A DNA stretch of 64,000 bases from Raphanus sativus (taxonomy: Eukaryota; Streptophyta; Magnoliopsida; Brassicales; Brassicaceae). Numbering within the stretch: position 1 is the stretch's first letter; the number at the start of each line of letters is the position of its first letter. The translations under genes and the position numbers were made by a program. The notes beneath the pieces are model-generated. The model was given only the letters and a program-made list of their open reading frames with translations, had not been told where the DNA came from and made no database searches. This document shows, in pieces, positions 10,820-22,801 of the stretch. Location of the stretch: assembly GCF_000801105.2 (NCBI RefSeq), contig NC_079518.1, positions 16,782,800-16,846,799 on the forward strand, written 5' to 3'.

Positions 10820-13800
10820 ATGGAGAAGAGGAATCTTATTTCAGTGACCCTTGAGGGTCTTAACTATCTTATATGGTCAAGAGTGGCCAGAGTTACTTTG
10901 GGAAGTCATGGACTTTGGGACAACTACATCATGAAGGCTGAAACTTCAAAGAGGATGGATCAAGAGGATAGCCATGCTACTTGCTTGAAGCATGATAACA
11001 AGTGGGTTCAAGAAGACCAGCAAGCACTTAGAATCATACACAAATCTCTGGCTAAATCAATCTTGGAGGCTCATTCTCATGTCAAAACCGCCAAGAATCT
11101 ATGGGAGAATCTCCAAACAGCTTATGGGAATATATGGGAGAGTCTTCAAATGGTTTATGACCAAGACAAATTCTTGAGCTTTCTCCTAAAACTGGATTCA
11201 CCCTACAACAATCTGATAAATTATTTTCTTAGAGAAAGGAAAATTCCAGATTTAGAGGATGTATGTTCCCTGAGAAGCCAGTCAAATATATTGAAGCTTA
11301 AGGAGTTTGAGCATCCATCGATTCAAGGAAAAACCATGTATTCATCTTTCAGTGGAAATTCCAAGGAGGATAGTGCAGCCAAAACCGAGGGTCCAGCGAC
11401 CATGAGTGACCTTCATTCCTTTATCAAAGCCTTTATATCATCCAAGAAGGTTGGTACACACTCTCTTGACTCTAAACCTATCATTATAGATTCAGGAGCA
11501 AGCCATCACATGATTAGTGATAGGAACTTGATTAGTGATGTCCAGCCTGCCTCTGGGAATGTTCTTATAGCAAACGGTGATAAGGTTAAGATAGAAGGGA
11601 TATGGAAGCTGAGGTTGTTTGATAGGGAATCAACTGCTTTTTATATGTCTCAATTTACATCTAATCTATTATCTATGAGGAAGGCTACTGTTGATCTTAG
11701 TTGTCAGATTGTCTTCAGACCATATGAAGTTGAATTTCAAGACTTAAAGACAGGCCAGATGATTGGAAAAGGGCATACTCACAATGAACTCTACCATCTT
11801 CAGAAGACAGAGATGTCTAAAACATCTCATGTTGGTTCTCCTTCTCAGTGTTTGGCCAGTACATCTAATGGGATTGAGAGCACCATATGGCATGCTAGAT
11901 TGGGGCATCCTCATAATAGAGCCTTAAATCTTATGCTTCCCGGGGTGATGTTCATGAATAATGATTGTGAAGCTTGCATATTGGGGAAGCATTGTAGAAC
12001 TGTGTTTCCAAATTCTGGCACCATCTACGGGAAATGTTTTGACCTGGTTCACTCTGATGTGTGGACTGCACCATGTGTATCAAGGGAGAATCACAAATAC
12101 TTTGTCACCTTCATTAATGAGAAGTCCAAATACACTTGGGTAACACTGATTCCGTCTAAAGGCAGGGTGTTAGAGGCTTTCAAAAATTTCCAAGCTCATG
12201 TCTCTAATCACTTTAATGCCAAGGTGAAGATTCTTAGGTAAGACAATGGTGGAGAGTACACAGGTCTGGAATTTAAGCAATACTTTTCTCAACATGGGAT
12301 TATTCACCAGACAAGCTGCCCTTACACTCCTCAACAGAATGGAGTTGCTGAGAGGAAGAACAGACACTTGATGGAGGTAGCAAGATCAATGATGTTTCAC
12401 ACCAATGTTCCAAAAAGGTTCTGGAGTGATGCGGTGGTGACTGCTAGCTATCTGATAAATAGAACTCCAACTAAAGTCCTCAATGACCTGTCTCCATTCG
12501 AGGTTCTTAACCAGACCAAGCCACCTTTAGACCATTTGCGAGTGTTTGGGTGTCTCTGTTTTGTGCTGATACCAAAAGAGAGGAGGGACAAGCTTGATGC
12601 TAAAAGCTCAAAAGCTATGTTCATTGGCTACTCTCCAACACAGAAATGGTATAAGTGTTATGATCCAGTAGCAAGAAGAGTTTTAATCTCAAGGGATGTT
12701 AAGTTTGTGGAATCTAAGGGGTACTATGAGGAGAAGAGTTGGGAAAGCCTTCAAGATCTCTCAAAAGAACCTACAGATAGGGCAAACAACTTGAGAATTA
12801 TTATGGAGAGTATAGGCATCAATCAGCCACAGATCAGTCAAGTGCCAAGGACTTCTCCCTCACCACCAGTTGCTGAAAACAATGATAAAACATCACCAGT
12901 TGTTGAAACAGTCCATTCTAATCTTGAGGGGGACAATGAACCTGAATCACAGCCACAAGAAGGAGATGATTCAGTAAGGATGCATGATCAAGATGGAGCT
13001 GAACCTGATCAGTTAAGTGAAGATCAGTTTAATGGAGATCAAGGACAGGAAGAGGCAGTGGTAGAAGAGCAACATATTCAACCATTGAGAAGGAGTACAA
13101 GAGTGAAGAAACCATCTAAGTGGGTCGACACCAGAGTGTACTTTAACAACAATGTAATGGCTCACCCTATCCAAGCAACTTGTTCTTTTGCGAGTTATTC
13201 TCAAGAGCATGTAGTCTTCATCAGTAATTTGGATCAAGAGTATGTTCCAAAGACTTATGAAGAAGCCATGGAACATGAAGAGTGGAGAGAGTCAGTTGGA
13301 GATGAAGTTGGTGCCATGATCAAGAATGATACTTGGTATGAAACTGAGCTTCCCAAAGGAAAGAAAGCTGTTACAAGCCGCCTGCTCTTCACCATCAAGT
13401 ACCTTGCCAATGGAAAACCAGAAAGGAGGAAGACAAGGCTGGTTGCAAGAGGATACACACAAGTCTATGGAGAAGACTATCTGGATACCTTTGCACCAGT
13501 AGCTAAACTCCACACCATAAGGATTGTACTATCCTTTGCAGTGAACCTGGAATGGGATTTATGGCAGATGGATGTCAAGAATGCCTTTCTTCAAGGAGAG
13601 CTGGAGGATGAGGTTTACATGAGGCCACCTCCAGGTATGGAAGATATGGTCAAGCCAGGAAATGTCCTAAGGTTGAAGAAAGCAATCTATGGATTAAAAC
13701 AGTCACCAAGAACTTGATATCACAAACTGAGTACAACTTTAAATGGAAGAGGATTTGTAAAATCAGAAGCTGATCATACACTCTTCACTCTCACAAGCAA

Positions 13801-14788
13801 GCAAGGAATTATGGTGATACTGATTTATGTGGATGATATTATCATCACAGGAAGTGACAAGGAAGGTATCATCTCTACTAAAGCTTTTCTTAAGACATCT
13901 TTTGATATCAAAGACTTGGGGGAGTTAAAGTACTTCCTAGGGATTGAGATGTGCCGATCTAAAGAAGGGCTGTTTTTATCCCAAAGGAAGTACACACTTG
14001 ATTTGTTGAATGAGGCAGGTGATCTTGGAACAAGAGTTGCAAAGACTCCACTTAAAGATGGCTATAAAGTGTTGCGTGAGGGGGAGTTTGAAGACAAACC
14101 CTATGGAGGTGTCAAACACTACAGGAGAATGGTTGGGAAGCTCATCTACCTCACCATAACCAGACCAGATGTGTGTTTTGCAGTCAACCAAGTCAGTCAA
14201 CACATGCAAAATCCCAAGATACATCACTGGAATATGGTAGAAAGGATCTTGAGGTATCTAAGAGAAGCACCAGGTCAAGGAGTTTGGATGGGATGCAACA
14301 GAAGCACTGAGATCACTGGATATTGTGATGCAGATTGGGTAGGAGATAGAGTTGATAGGAGATCAACTACTGGGTATTGCACCTTTATTGGAGGCAACTT
14401 AGTCACTTGGAAAAGCAAGAAGCAGAAGATAGTATCATGTTCAAGTGCTGAGGCAGAGTATAAAGCAATGAGGAAGCTTACTAGTGAGCTCATTTGGATC
14501 AGAAACCTGCTAAGAGACTTGGGTATAGAGACTACAACTCCTATTACCATGCACTGCGATAACCAGGCTGCCATTCATATAGCATCGAACAGTGTGTTCC
14601 ATGAGAGAACTAAACACATAGAAGTGGACTGTTACAAAGTTAGACAAGCAGTGCAGCAACAAATCATCCTACCTTACTACACTAGAAGTGAAGATCAGCT
14701 GGCTGACATTTTCCCAAAGGCAGCAAGCACCAAAGTCTGTGAGTTCATTCATTCAAAGCTTGGACTCATAGACCTCACATCTCATTGA
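10820..14788 (+). pseudogene. Copia gag-pol polyprotein, two in-frame stops
   Basis: One continuous frame from the ATG at 10820 to 14788, broken by stops at 12239-12241 (in integrase, just before DNGGEY) and 13715-13717 (in reverse transcriptase, after SPRT). Domains in order: a short gag region; protease with DSGASHHM; integrase zinc-binding region (H..H, CEACILGK) and core; a charged linker; reverse transcriptase with YVDD (in LIYVDDIIITG); RNase H (YCDADWVGD, SSAEAEYKAM); and the conserved C-terminal KHIEVD and DQLADIFPKA. No frameshift is seen. Gag is shorter than usual and I find no CCHC zinc knuckle between it and protease, which implies an internal deletion. An upstream in-frame start at 10751 is GTG and is not favoured. 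Confidence 0.93.
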
Positions 14789-14915
14789 CTTTCCTATCAT
14801 GGAGACTTCTACTCTTTTTCCTTGATGTGTTTTTGTCCCACTGGATTTTGCACATTAAGGTTTTAATGAGGGGAGTTCTTCATGATTCCAAGCTTGACTG
14901 GTTTCCAAAGTCAAG

Positions 14916-14927
14916 CTTGAGGGGGAG
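14916..14927 (+). promoter_or_regulatory. Polypurine tract of the Copia element
   Basis: A TTGAGGGGGAG purine run directly abuts the 3' LTR and would prime plus-strand DNA synthesis. Confidence 0.85.
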
Positions 14928-15240
14928 TGTTGAGATAAAGAAGAAATAAGGTGTTTCAAGGCTTGCCAAAGAAAAACAAGTAAGGCTTGCCACATGAACA
15001 GTACCCGAGGAGCTACAGTAAAAACAGACATATATTTTTATTGTACCTTATCTAGTAAGCCAAGTGTGTTTGGCTTCTTGAATAAGAGAGTTCTGACTTA
15101 GGTTCTCTCTACTGTCTTATATTGTATTGTAATGTGACTTTGCAAGATCTAAGGAAAATTATTCTCATCCTTCTCTCTCTTTTGTTCTTCATGTTCTTCA
15201 TGTTCTTCATTCTACATCTCATATTCTCATAATTCTCACA
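14928..15240 (+). repeat. Copia 3' LTR
   Basis: 313 bp, the same length and ends as the 5' LTR, with about 15 single-base differences and no indels by my comparison. Confidence 0.95.
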
Positions 15241-15245
15241 TAGGG

Positions 15246-16660
15246 TTTGTTGATTACTGTTTAGGATATAGTATTTAAAAGGTATAATTAAGTTTATGAA
15301 CTTATATAAAAGATTATTAAATATTTATAAATGATTTAAGAATGTTAGTGTAGTCGTTTTTAATCACAAATTTAGATTAAGTTTATGGTAATATTAGAAT
15401 TTCTATAAATTTGTTTGGAAACAATTGCTCGTATCTGATATTACCTTTTTTGTAGAATTCATTTCTTAAAGAACCAGTGAAAGGATGCCAATCACGGTTT
15501 TTTTTTCAAAAAAAAAAAAGGATGCCAATCACGGGAAGAATGTGTGATGCATAATGGTAGGGAAATTGATCTTAGTTGTTTCTGATGATGAAAGGTGGCG
15601 GGACAGACTCATAATATTCGAACACATGCTAGTGTCAAAAGTAGGCCCGGCTCAAAATGTTGTGGACCATGTGCTTAAAAAAAGCTTGTAATTTTTTTGT
15701 TTATATTATTCAAAAAGAAAAATTATTAGAAAAATTATAAAACCAATAAAAAATTAGTTAAAAACAGCAATATGTTAAAATTTTGAGGATTAAAAATATC
15801 AAATAGCTTTAAGATATAATTGTTTTACAAATCCACATTAAAGACACTTTTCTCTGTAGAGAGTAGATAACTTTTGTGTTATGGATCATGAAGTTGATGC
15901 AATGACAAACCAAAACTACATTGGGAAAAACTTTAGCTGTTTTAGAAGTGTCAAACAGGCTGGCTAGCAAGTAGCAATGCATATTTTCGACCCATCAGGT
16001 GATGTACCATTTTTGTTAGTCTGATAAGACTGCAGTCCTGGTCAAAAGCGTATAATAATGGAGAGTAGACAACTATTTTTAAGCATGTACGCTAAGTCCA
16101 ACGGGTTAATGAGCAGGGCTTGCAGGCCAATTTTGTTGTATGCCTTGGATCTAGATGTTGCAACAAGTTGATAGATGCTGCATAAAGTACGATGTGCTAA
16201 TAATTGTGTTGCATCAGTTGTTGTAAGCTACATCAGATTATTGGTCTTAAACCCACAAGTATGATGTGCACTATGATTTTTGGATGCAAGATACTCTTAT
16301 ACATATCTTGCATTATTATAACCTACTGGAAGTTTAAGAGTAAAATTAATAAGGCCTATTTGGTTGCAAATACATGAAAAAAAAATTAGCAAAAAACAAA
16401 TACATGAAACGAAAGATATTTAGGTATTGATGCAGATAACTTTTTATTATGTGATCGGATAAATGAGGCAACGGGAAGTTACTGTTTTCTCCCTTTAGGA
16501 TATAGATTACTGTAGGATAGGTGTCAGACTAATGAAAACACGATATAAGGGGGGCGTGTGGGTAATGTGTTTGATGTAGCTATCATGTACATAAATTGGA
16601 GAAAATAACTATATTCAGTTTATGTTGCATACGGAACAAAAAGTGTAACCTTGTATAAGA
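15246..16660. other. Intergenic DNA without recognised genes
   Basis: Moderately AT-rich. A 17-bp segment (AAGGATGCCAATCACGG) is repeated around a poly-A run at about 15479-15535. The stretches near 15640 (TAGGCCCGGCTC) and 16115 (GCAGGGCTTGCAGGCC) look like possible hAT-type ends but do not pair convincingly. No coding sequence is supported. Confidence 0.4.
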
Positions 16661-16664
16661 CCAT

Positions 16665-16915
16665 CTCCAATGGAGTATCTATGTATATATAGAGGTGTGT
16701 ATATATATATTATATAAATGTATTTAGCTGTGGGGTCTACAATTTTTTGGAATTCCATGGCCAAAAGTTCTAAAACTTATGATTTTTAGAATTTTTGGCT
16801 ATGGGGTTCTAAAAAATTGTGAACCCCACAGATATGTACACTTATATAACATATACATACATCTATATATACATATTGATTTATTTAGAACTCCAATTGG
16901 TAAATACTTGTAGAG
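16665..16915. mobile_element. Fold-back MITE
   Basis: The ends are inverted (CTCCAATGGAGTATCTA at the left; on the opposite strand TACCAATTGGAGTTCTA at the right). The interior is a long imperfect palindrome: CTGTGGGGTCTACAATTTTTTGG pairs with CCAAAAATT...AATTGTGAACCCCACAG (about 16728-16824). The ATCTCCAATGGAG start is typical of abundant Brassicaceae MITEs. A target duplication was not resolved. Confidence 0.55.
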
Positions 16916-17700
16916 TACGTGTTTACATTATTTTAAATTATTAAAATTAATGATTAATATTTAATTAGACCTTTATAATAACTGTTATTAATCTGAATAT
17001 TTTTTGTTAACCATAAATACTAAATTTTAAACACTAAACCCATTTTTAATCCCTAAACAGTAAAACCTAAATCCAATTACTAAGGTTTAAACCCAAATAA
17101 AAATTATAAACCCAAATACAAATATAATGAAAAAAATGAATAAATCGCATAATATACATATTGGTTAAGGTATGATATATCTACAATTATTAAACCTTAA
17201 ACAAAAATTATGAAATATCTATAATTATTACATTTTTAAATACTAAATCATAAATTCTAACCACTACGTAAGAAATCCAAGCATAAACCATAAGCCTAAA
17301 TGTTAGACCCTAAACTTTTTAGCAGATCTTAAATCATTGGATAAAACCTAAATCCTATGATTTATGATCTAGAATCTAAAGTTAAAATTTTTGTTGGTAA
17401 CATTTAAAATTTAGTGTAAAAAATATAAAGTTTACAATTTTGTTGACGGTATTAAGAACATAGGGTTTACGGTTCTGTATAATCACCGCTAAAATGATAG
17501 CAATAAAAAAATTCAAGTCATATTTTGTTTATAAAAAAAGAAAGTATAAATACAAAAGGGTATTTGCAACCTGTGGATACGATAACAAATTATATTAGGC
17601 GAATGTACATGGTACTGTACAAGTTTTTTAATACCGAAAATACCCCTAGAAGTGAATTAAAATATCTAGGGCTTAGTCTGATAAAGTTTTTCGGTCTGAC
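16916..17700. other. AT-rich DNA with degenerate AAACCCTAAA repeats
   Basis: Many short segments resembling AAACCCTAAA or AAATCCTAAA occur from about 17000 to 17480. Similar segments recur at 31255-31490 on the far side of the MULE. No gene is seen. The left end of the MULE probably lies in the last 250 bp. Confidence 0.45.
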
Positions 17701-17893
17701 ACACCGCGGGGATAGCCGGTAAAACACGCTATTGCATTTAATAATTATGCGCATGGACAGTTTTATGAAATATACTTTCTGTACTTTGCAAAGAACCTGT
17801 TCGCTTTCTTTTTCATCTCTCATAGTCCTTTTGTCTTATTAAAATTCTTCTCTTTTACTCACCTGCTCAGAGAAAATCGAACTGATTAATGAT

Positions 17894-20800
17894 ATGGCGA
17901 GGACCCAGATTGTAGATTCACCTGAAGATCCAGTCGAAGAAGCACCGAAGGTGTTACCTGATATGATGTTCGCCGACGGGGAAGAACCAGTAGAAGTTAG
18001 GGTTCTAACTTACCAGTCCTCACGCGCCATCAACACCATTCTCAATGCTTTAGAAGAAGACGAGATTCAGTTTATACGACAATCAACGTTTGGCAAACTC
18101 GTCGACATCGCCGACAAACCGGGATTTTCCGGGAGTTCTGCCCGATTTCTTCTATCGCGACAACTGAAGGTTGACAAAAAGCACGAGGCTTGGTTCAGAT
18201 TTGCCGGGAAGCCAATACGATTTTCGCTCCGAGATTTTACTATAGTGACCGGTCTTCCTTGTGGCGAGTACCCGAAAAAAAAGAAGTTGAAAAAGAAGAG
18301 AAAGATGAGCGACAAACCTTACTGGCCGGAGCTATTTGGAAGTGTCGAGGAGATGAGTGTTTCGAGGGCGATAAAGATGCTTCGGAAAAAACCGTTGCAG
18401 ATAAAGAAATCCGGAAGAAACTTGCATGTCTTGCGATTGTATCCTCCGTTTTGTTATCCACAAATCTGAAGATGAAGATGTTGAAGGAACACGCGGATGT
18501 TTTAGAGGATCTGGACGAGTTCTTTGCTTTCCCGTGGGGTCACCTAGCTTTTGATATGCTGATGAGTAGTATCATGTTCTTCCTCCGAGTCAGACAGTGA
18601 CGAAGATGAGGGTGATGCAGGTGGAAGGAAAACAATGAAGAAGACGTTGAATCCTGCACATGCTCGTGAAGTAGATAAGATGGAAGAGGTATGTTAATGT
18701 TATATATTGTGTTTTGAAAATATGCAACGCCACCTGATATATGTTACTGAACATGTTTGTGTTTGTTTCTACAATGCAAGGTTTTGGTGAGGAGTATCAT
18801 TCCTCAAGACCCAGAGAGGCCCGTCGATGAGTCTGTGCTTGTATGGGCTGATGAAGTAGAGGACCTAAAAGTCAACTACCTGGTTACTTGCATAGAGAAT
18901 AATCACGTATTTACGCGTGATATGTTAGAGGTGGGGTTACGAAAGCTGATGTGGACAGGATGCGTGAGAAGGTTAAAGCAGGAGGGAAAAAGAAATCTAA
19001 CTCAAAGAAGGGTAAAGCTGCACCAGTAGTCATGGAGGAAGCCGATTCAAGAATAACCTTAATGATCCAAGCCATTATGACACCAGAGGTTAGCAGAATA
19101 GATGGGGAGCTTGCTAATGTAGTTTCGTCCCTGAAAGAGGTCTCTGCACAGTCTGGTGGATATGAGAACAAGGTTATGGCAGCAGTGGAAGGAATGTTTC
19201 GGTCGTTCAAGACTGAGATGATGGGATCGTTTGCTAGAGTGAATAAGCAGGTACCAAGTCAGACGCATCAACACACCGCAGGTGGTGAGGGGTTTGAAGA
19301 TGTCCCACTTACTGGAAAGACAAATTCAGTTGCTCGTGACGGTAATGATGATATAATCGATAATGTGATGGCAAACATTAGTCATTACTCAACGCCACCT
19401 GATGATGAACACGACAACTATGTAAGTGTGTTGGCTTTGGAAACTAGTTTTTATTTACTAGTAATTTTGCATATCTGTTTTGCAGAGCTTGAAACTATGA
19501 ACCTGAGTTTTGAGTTGTGGTTACTTTTTGGTGTAGTGTAATGGGAATACTATATCCGGTTATATATATATATGTTGTGGATATTTAGAAAATATTATTC
19601 GTATCCGGTTCTCTATGTGTTTCTAATGGATATTTACTGATTTATGTTGCAATGCTGAGCAGACCCTATCCCAGCAATCAGTTAATCCATTACAAGGACC
19701 TCAGCAGGAGACCAACAATGGGAATATCCCTATCGACCCACTTCAGGTACCTCTCCACATTTTATCCTACCCAAAACACACATATAGCAAATTCAATTTC
19801 TGATACATTCTTGTGTTGTTATTAGCTGATTAGTCTATGATGGCCAGTAAGATGTTTAGGAGATACGAATTTTATCCACCTATGTTATGAGATTTCTGGT
19901 TATATATTAGAAAAACCGGTTATGCGTCTTGCACATTATCAGCTTCGTAACCAATCTTGGCTTGTTATTATCTGATTCGTCTAAGGTGTCAAAGAAGATG
20001 TGTAGTTGATACGATTATTATCCACATATGTTATACGATGTCTGCTTCTAATCAGAAAAACCGGTTATATGTAGCTATCTATTCCTTAAAGGGTTTAGGT
20101 TTGAAATGTACGTAACGCCTACGAGTTTTGTTTCGTTTTACAGGATTCGGTTTCAAAATCACAATCCGATAGACCATCAAGTCCTGCTAATGGTAATGAA
20201 GCGGGGAACAATAATGGGACTGACATATTGAACCCACATCCGGTTAGTATATTATCTTCTTGGTTTTTTTTTCTAATAGAGGTTTTAACACGATGCGTTA
20301 AGGTTGTCGTGTTTTTGACAAAATTGACTACTATGAAGACAATACATGTAGAACCGAACCCTTACAAATGTATTTTGACTATCAGTTATGTGGAATCATT
20401 CAGATGGAGCCTGAAGATACAAACATTGTGATGTCTAACATGCGCAACAACGGAAGAGGCGGAGATTCGGTTGAGGATCAGTCAGCAAGGTCTGGTCATA
20501 GCCAGACGCACGACGATGAAGAACCACTGGTACACTCACATACCTTGATATACCAGACTGATGAGCATTTATACTTAGTTCCCTACAACGGTTTTTCTTA
20601 CATATTCCATTCCCTCCGTCATTGTTTGGAAATACAGGTCCCGTCATTCTCACTTGGCCTTACTCAGGAGGAGGCGGCACAACATGAAGATGATGATCAG
20701 ATGGGAGACAACAAACATCAGCTTGGTGACCAGGCCAGTGGAGAGGGTTCAGGAGATGCATATGAGAGAACTAAGTGTCGTAAAAGCAAGCGCATAAAGG

Positions 20801-21838
20801 CGGTACCGGCAGCGCTAATAACCAACTATCAATGTGATACTTCCATTAGGAACCGTGCTAGAGAAGGAACAACATTTGGAAATGGGTCTGGCTATGAATT
20901 ATCGGAAATTCAGGAGAAATATAACAGTTTGAAGGTTCTCGTCAAGAAAGATTGGTATGCATCTTAAACTAAAGATATTATTTTCTGCAAACTGTTGAAT
21001 GTTATTATTGTGGGTTTTAAATCAATTTAATGTTACATCTGCCTCTGTTTTGTACATTCAGCGTGATCAACGTTAGTGGTCTATCCGTCACTGCCAAAGA
21101 CATTATGGACATTGGGGAGAGACAGCGTTTTCTACCAGGAAGAGTAAGTTATGCCAGATTCACCTCTTATAAAGCACGCAACTCTTTTGATAAAATTGAC
21201 TAAAGGGCAGATGCATTTTTCAGGTTATAGACATCCTTATGAGGGTAGTTTCCATAAGTGTGAGTGGAGCATGTTCTGGTAGTTCCCATCCTCCCTTTGT
21301 ATTTCTGGATAGTCGTCTTCAGGTTGTGTTGTCGCGGAACTTTGTAAAGTTCAAGAGAATGAAGTATGGAGGTAAGTATTCCTTCACGAAGGCTCTCGTG
21401 GATATTGTGACGAAGAGTTCAAATTTTAACAATGCTGCGTCACGTTTCTACCTCCCACTATCTATCGGGCGACAACACTGGATCGGGATCTGTGTGGATA
21501 TAGCCGGTGGTAAAATATATATCCTCGACTGTAACCCTGAATTGACGAATGCGAATGCCTTATCCAAAGAGATAGCGCCCCTGGCCGAAATGTTCCCATC
21601 TCTCGTTGAGCACTGTAGGTGCCTACCTAAGAAACCAGATACCCCGTACGTGATTGAAAGTTTGAAAGGTTTGGTCCCAAACACAAACTCCGTCGACTCG
21701 GCCATGACTGCGTTGTTGTTGATGCAATCTCATGCGCTGTATGGAGTAGACAGTTGCAGTGCTATCACTCCATCCCTCATACCTCTCGAGGCACAAAGGG
21801 CAGCGGTGATGATGTACGAGATACACAAGAAGCTTTAG
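17894..21838 (+). pseudogene. DUF1985/Ulp1-like (Peptidase C48-like) MULE gene, VANC/KIUL type
   Basis: Exons inferred from GT-AG sites: 17894-18688, 18781-19421, 19663-19746, 20144-20242, 20404-20529, 20638-20954, 21062-21143 and 21224-21838. The first exon encodes a DUF1985-like domain (WFRFAGKPIRFSLRDFTIVTGLPCG, later KEHADVLEDLDEFFAFPWG), then an acidic Ser-rich linker. The middle is low-complexity and charged. The last exon is Ulp1-protease-like, with HWIGICVDI (catalytic His) and YILDCN (Asp). Where Ulp1 has its catalytic Cys (DCG-type), this reads VDSAM, so the nucleophile seems to be Ser. Frames change at the A-run 18386-18391, near 18570, and in the G-rich run near 18930, so the copy is broken. 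By comparison with VANDAL elements it could be a VANC-like anti-silencing factor or a Kaonashi Ulp-like protein; this is inference. Confidence 0.72.
19803..20075 (+). repeat. Imperfect tandem duplication in an intron of the Ulp-like gene
   Basis: Two related segments of about 120-130 bp (about 19803-19925 and 19950-20075) share TTGTTATTA.CTGATT, GATACGA.TTTATCCAC.TATGTTAT and AGAAAAACCGGTTAT. Each copy ends in one palindromic AACCGGTT site, so the duplication also doubled the motif. Confidence 0.65.
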
Positions 21839-22801
21839 TTGTGGTGGTCTGCTCCAGCTGTTGTTTAATGATAAGCTCCGATTGAAACTTGGAACTAATT
21901 GCTCGTCTTTCGTTTCCATGATTTTTATGTCGTTATGTTGGTTGTTATTTCGAAAATGTAGTTTAATGTTGGTCTATCTTAAACTGCCTGTGTCATGCAT
22001 ACTTTTTTTTATTCTTACTCCTACTATGGTTTGTATTTGAGGTCTAAACTCATTTTTATCTTGCGGTTATTGTACTTTGATTTCCTCGTTATGTTAGTAA
22101 AACTCATGTAGCAGAATGCTAAACACATGGTGTAGGTAGTTGTTTGGTGTTTAATTAGGTTTGAATTGAGCGCTTCTTTTGACAGATGTGGAGAGTGTTA
22201 AGCACATAATAATGTTTTATCCGGTTATATATTAAATTCGGATATAATCTATAGTGACAGTTAATGAGGTTGCAAACCGAATATGTTTCATTACAAACTC
22301 GAAAGTAAGCTATTGATACTTCGCTATGTTCTTAAACTATTCCACTTTTACACCAGGAGATGTACAGTAGCGACACCCACGTCTCCTAATGCGTAATGTT
22401 AAATTCGGCTATACTATCCACCTAACAATATTTCTGTTCCAACCCAGATATAAAAACACAACAACCTTTAAGTGGAATCTATGAATCGTATCATAGAACC
22501 GATGCACTGATCCTTAGGGCATAAAATAATATTTTACATTACCACCACCATACAAAGTTTACTTGGAATATTTTACATAACACCTGCCTTATGCAATCGT
22601 TCCGAACCCCATACTAAATATCTTACATAAAATACCATCTTAGGTCATAGCCATTACCCCTTCCCCAACCCCTCCAAAATATTAAACATATGGGGACTCC
22701 GCAAACATAGAAAATACAACAAACTTCCTTAACATCCATAAACTTTGTTACAGTTGAACCCTTCAAACGTCACCTTCATCTCCTCCGTTGTTTCCCTCGT
22801 C

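Larger units (their letters stand above)
10372..15245 (+). mobile_element. Complete Copia LTR retrotransposon with TSD
   Basis: Two 313-bp LTRs, each starting TGTTGAGAT and ending TTCTCACA, flank a 4.2-kb interior. The 5-bp target duplication TAGGG is exact (10372-10376 and 15241-15245). A tRNA-Met type primer-binding site and a purine tract are in place. The domain order protease, integrase, reverse transcriptase, RNase H defines Copia (Ty1). I count about 15 substitutions between the LTRs (near 5 percent), an insertion of the order of one to a few million years. The polyprotein frame has two stops, so it is not autonomous. Confidence 0.96.

Noticed and set aside
12170..14574. Minus-strand frames of 60-100 codons
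   Set aside because: Shadows of the Copia polyprotein frame.
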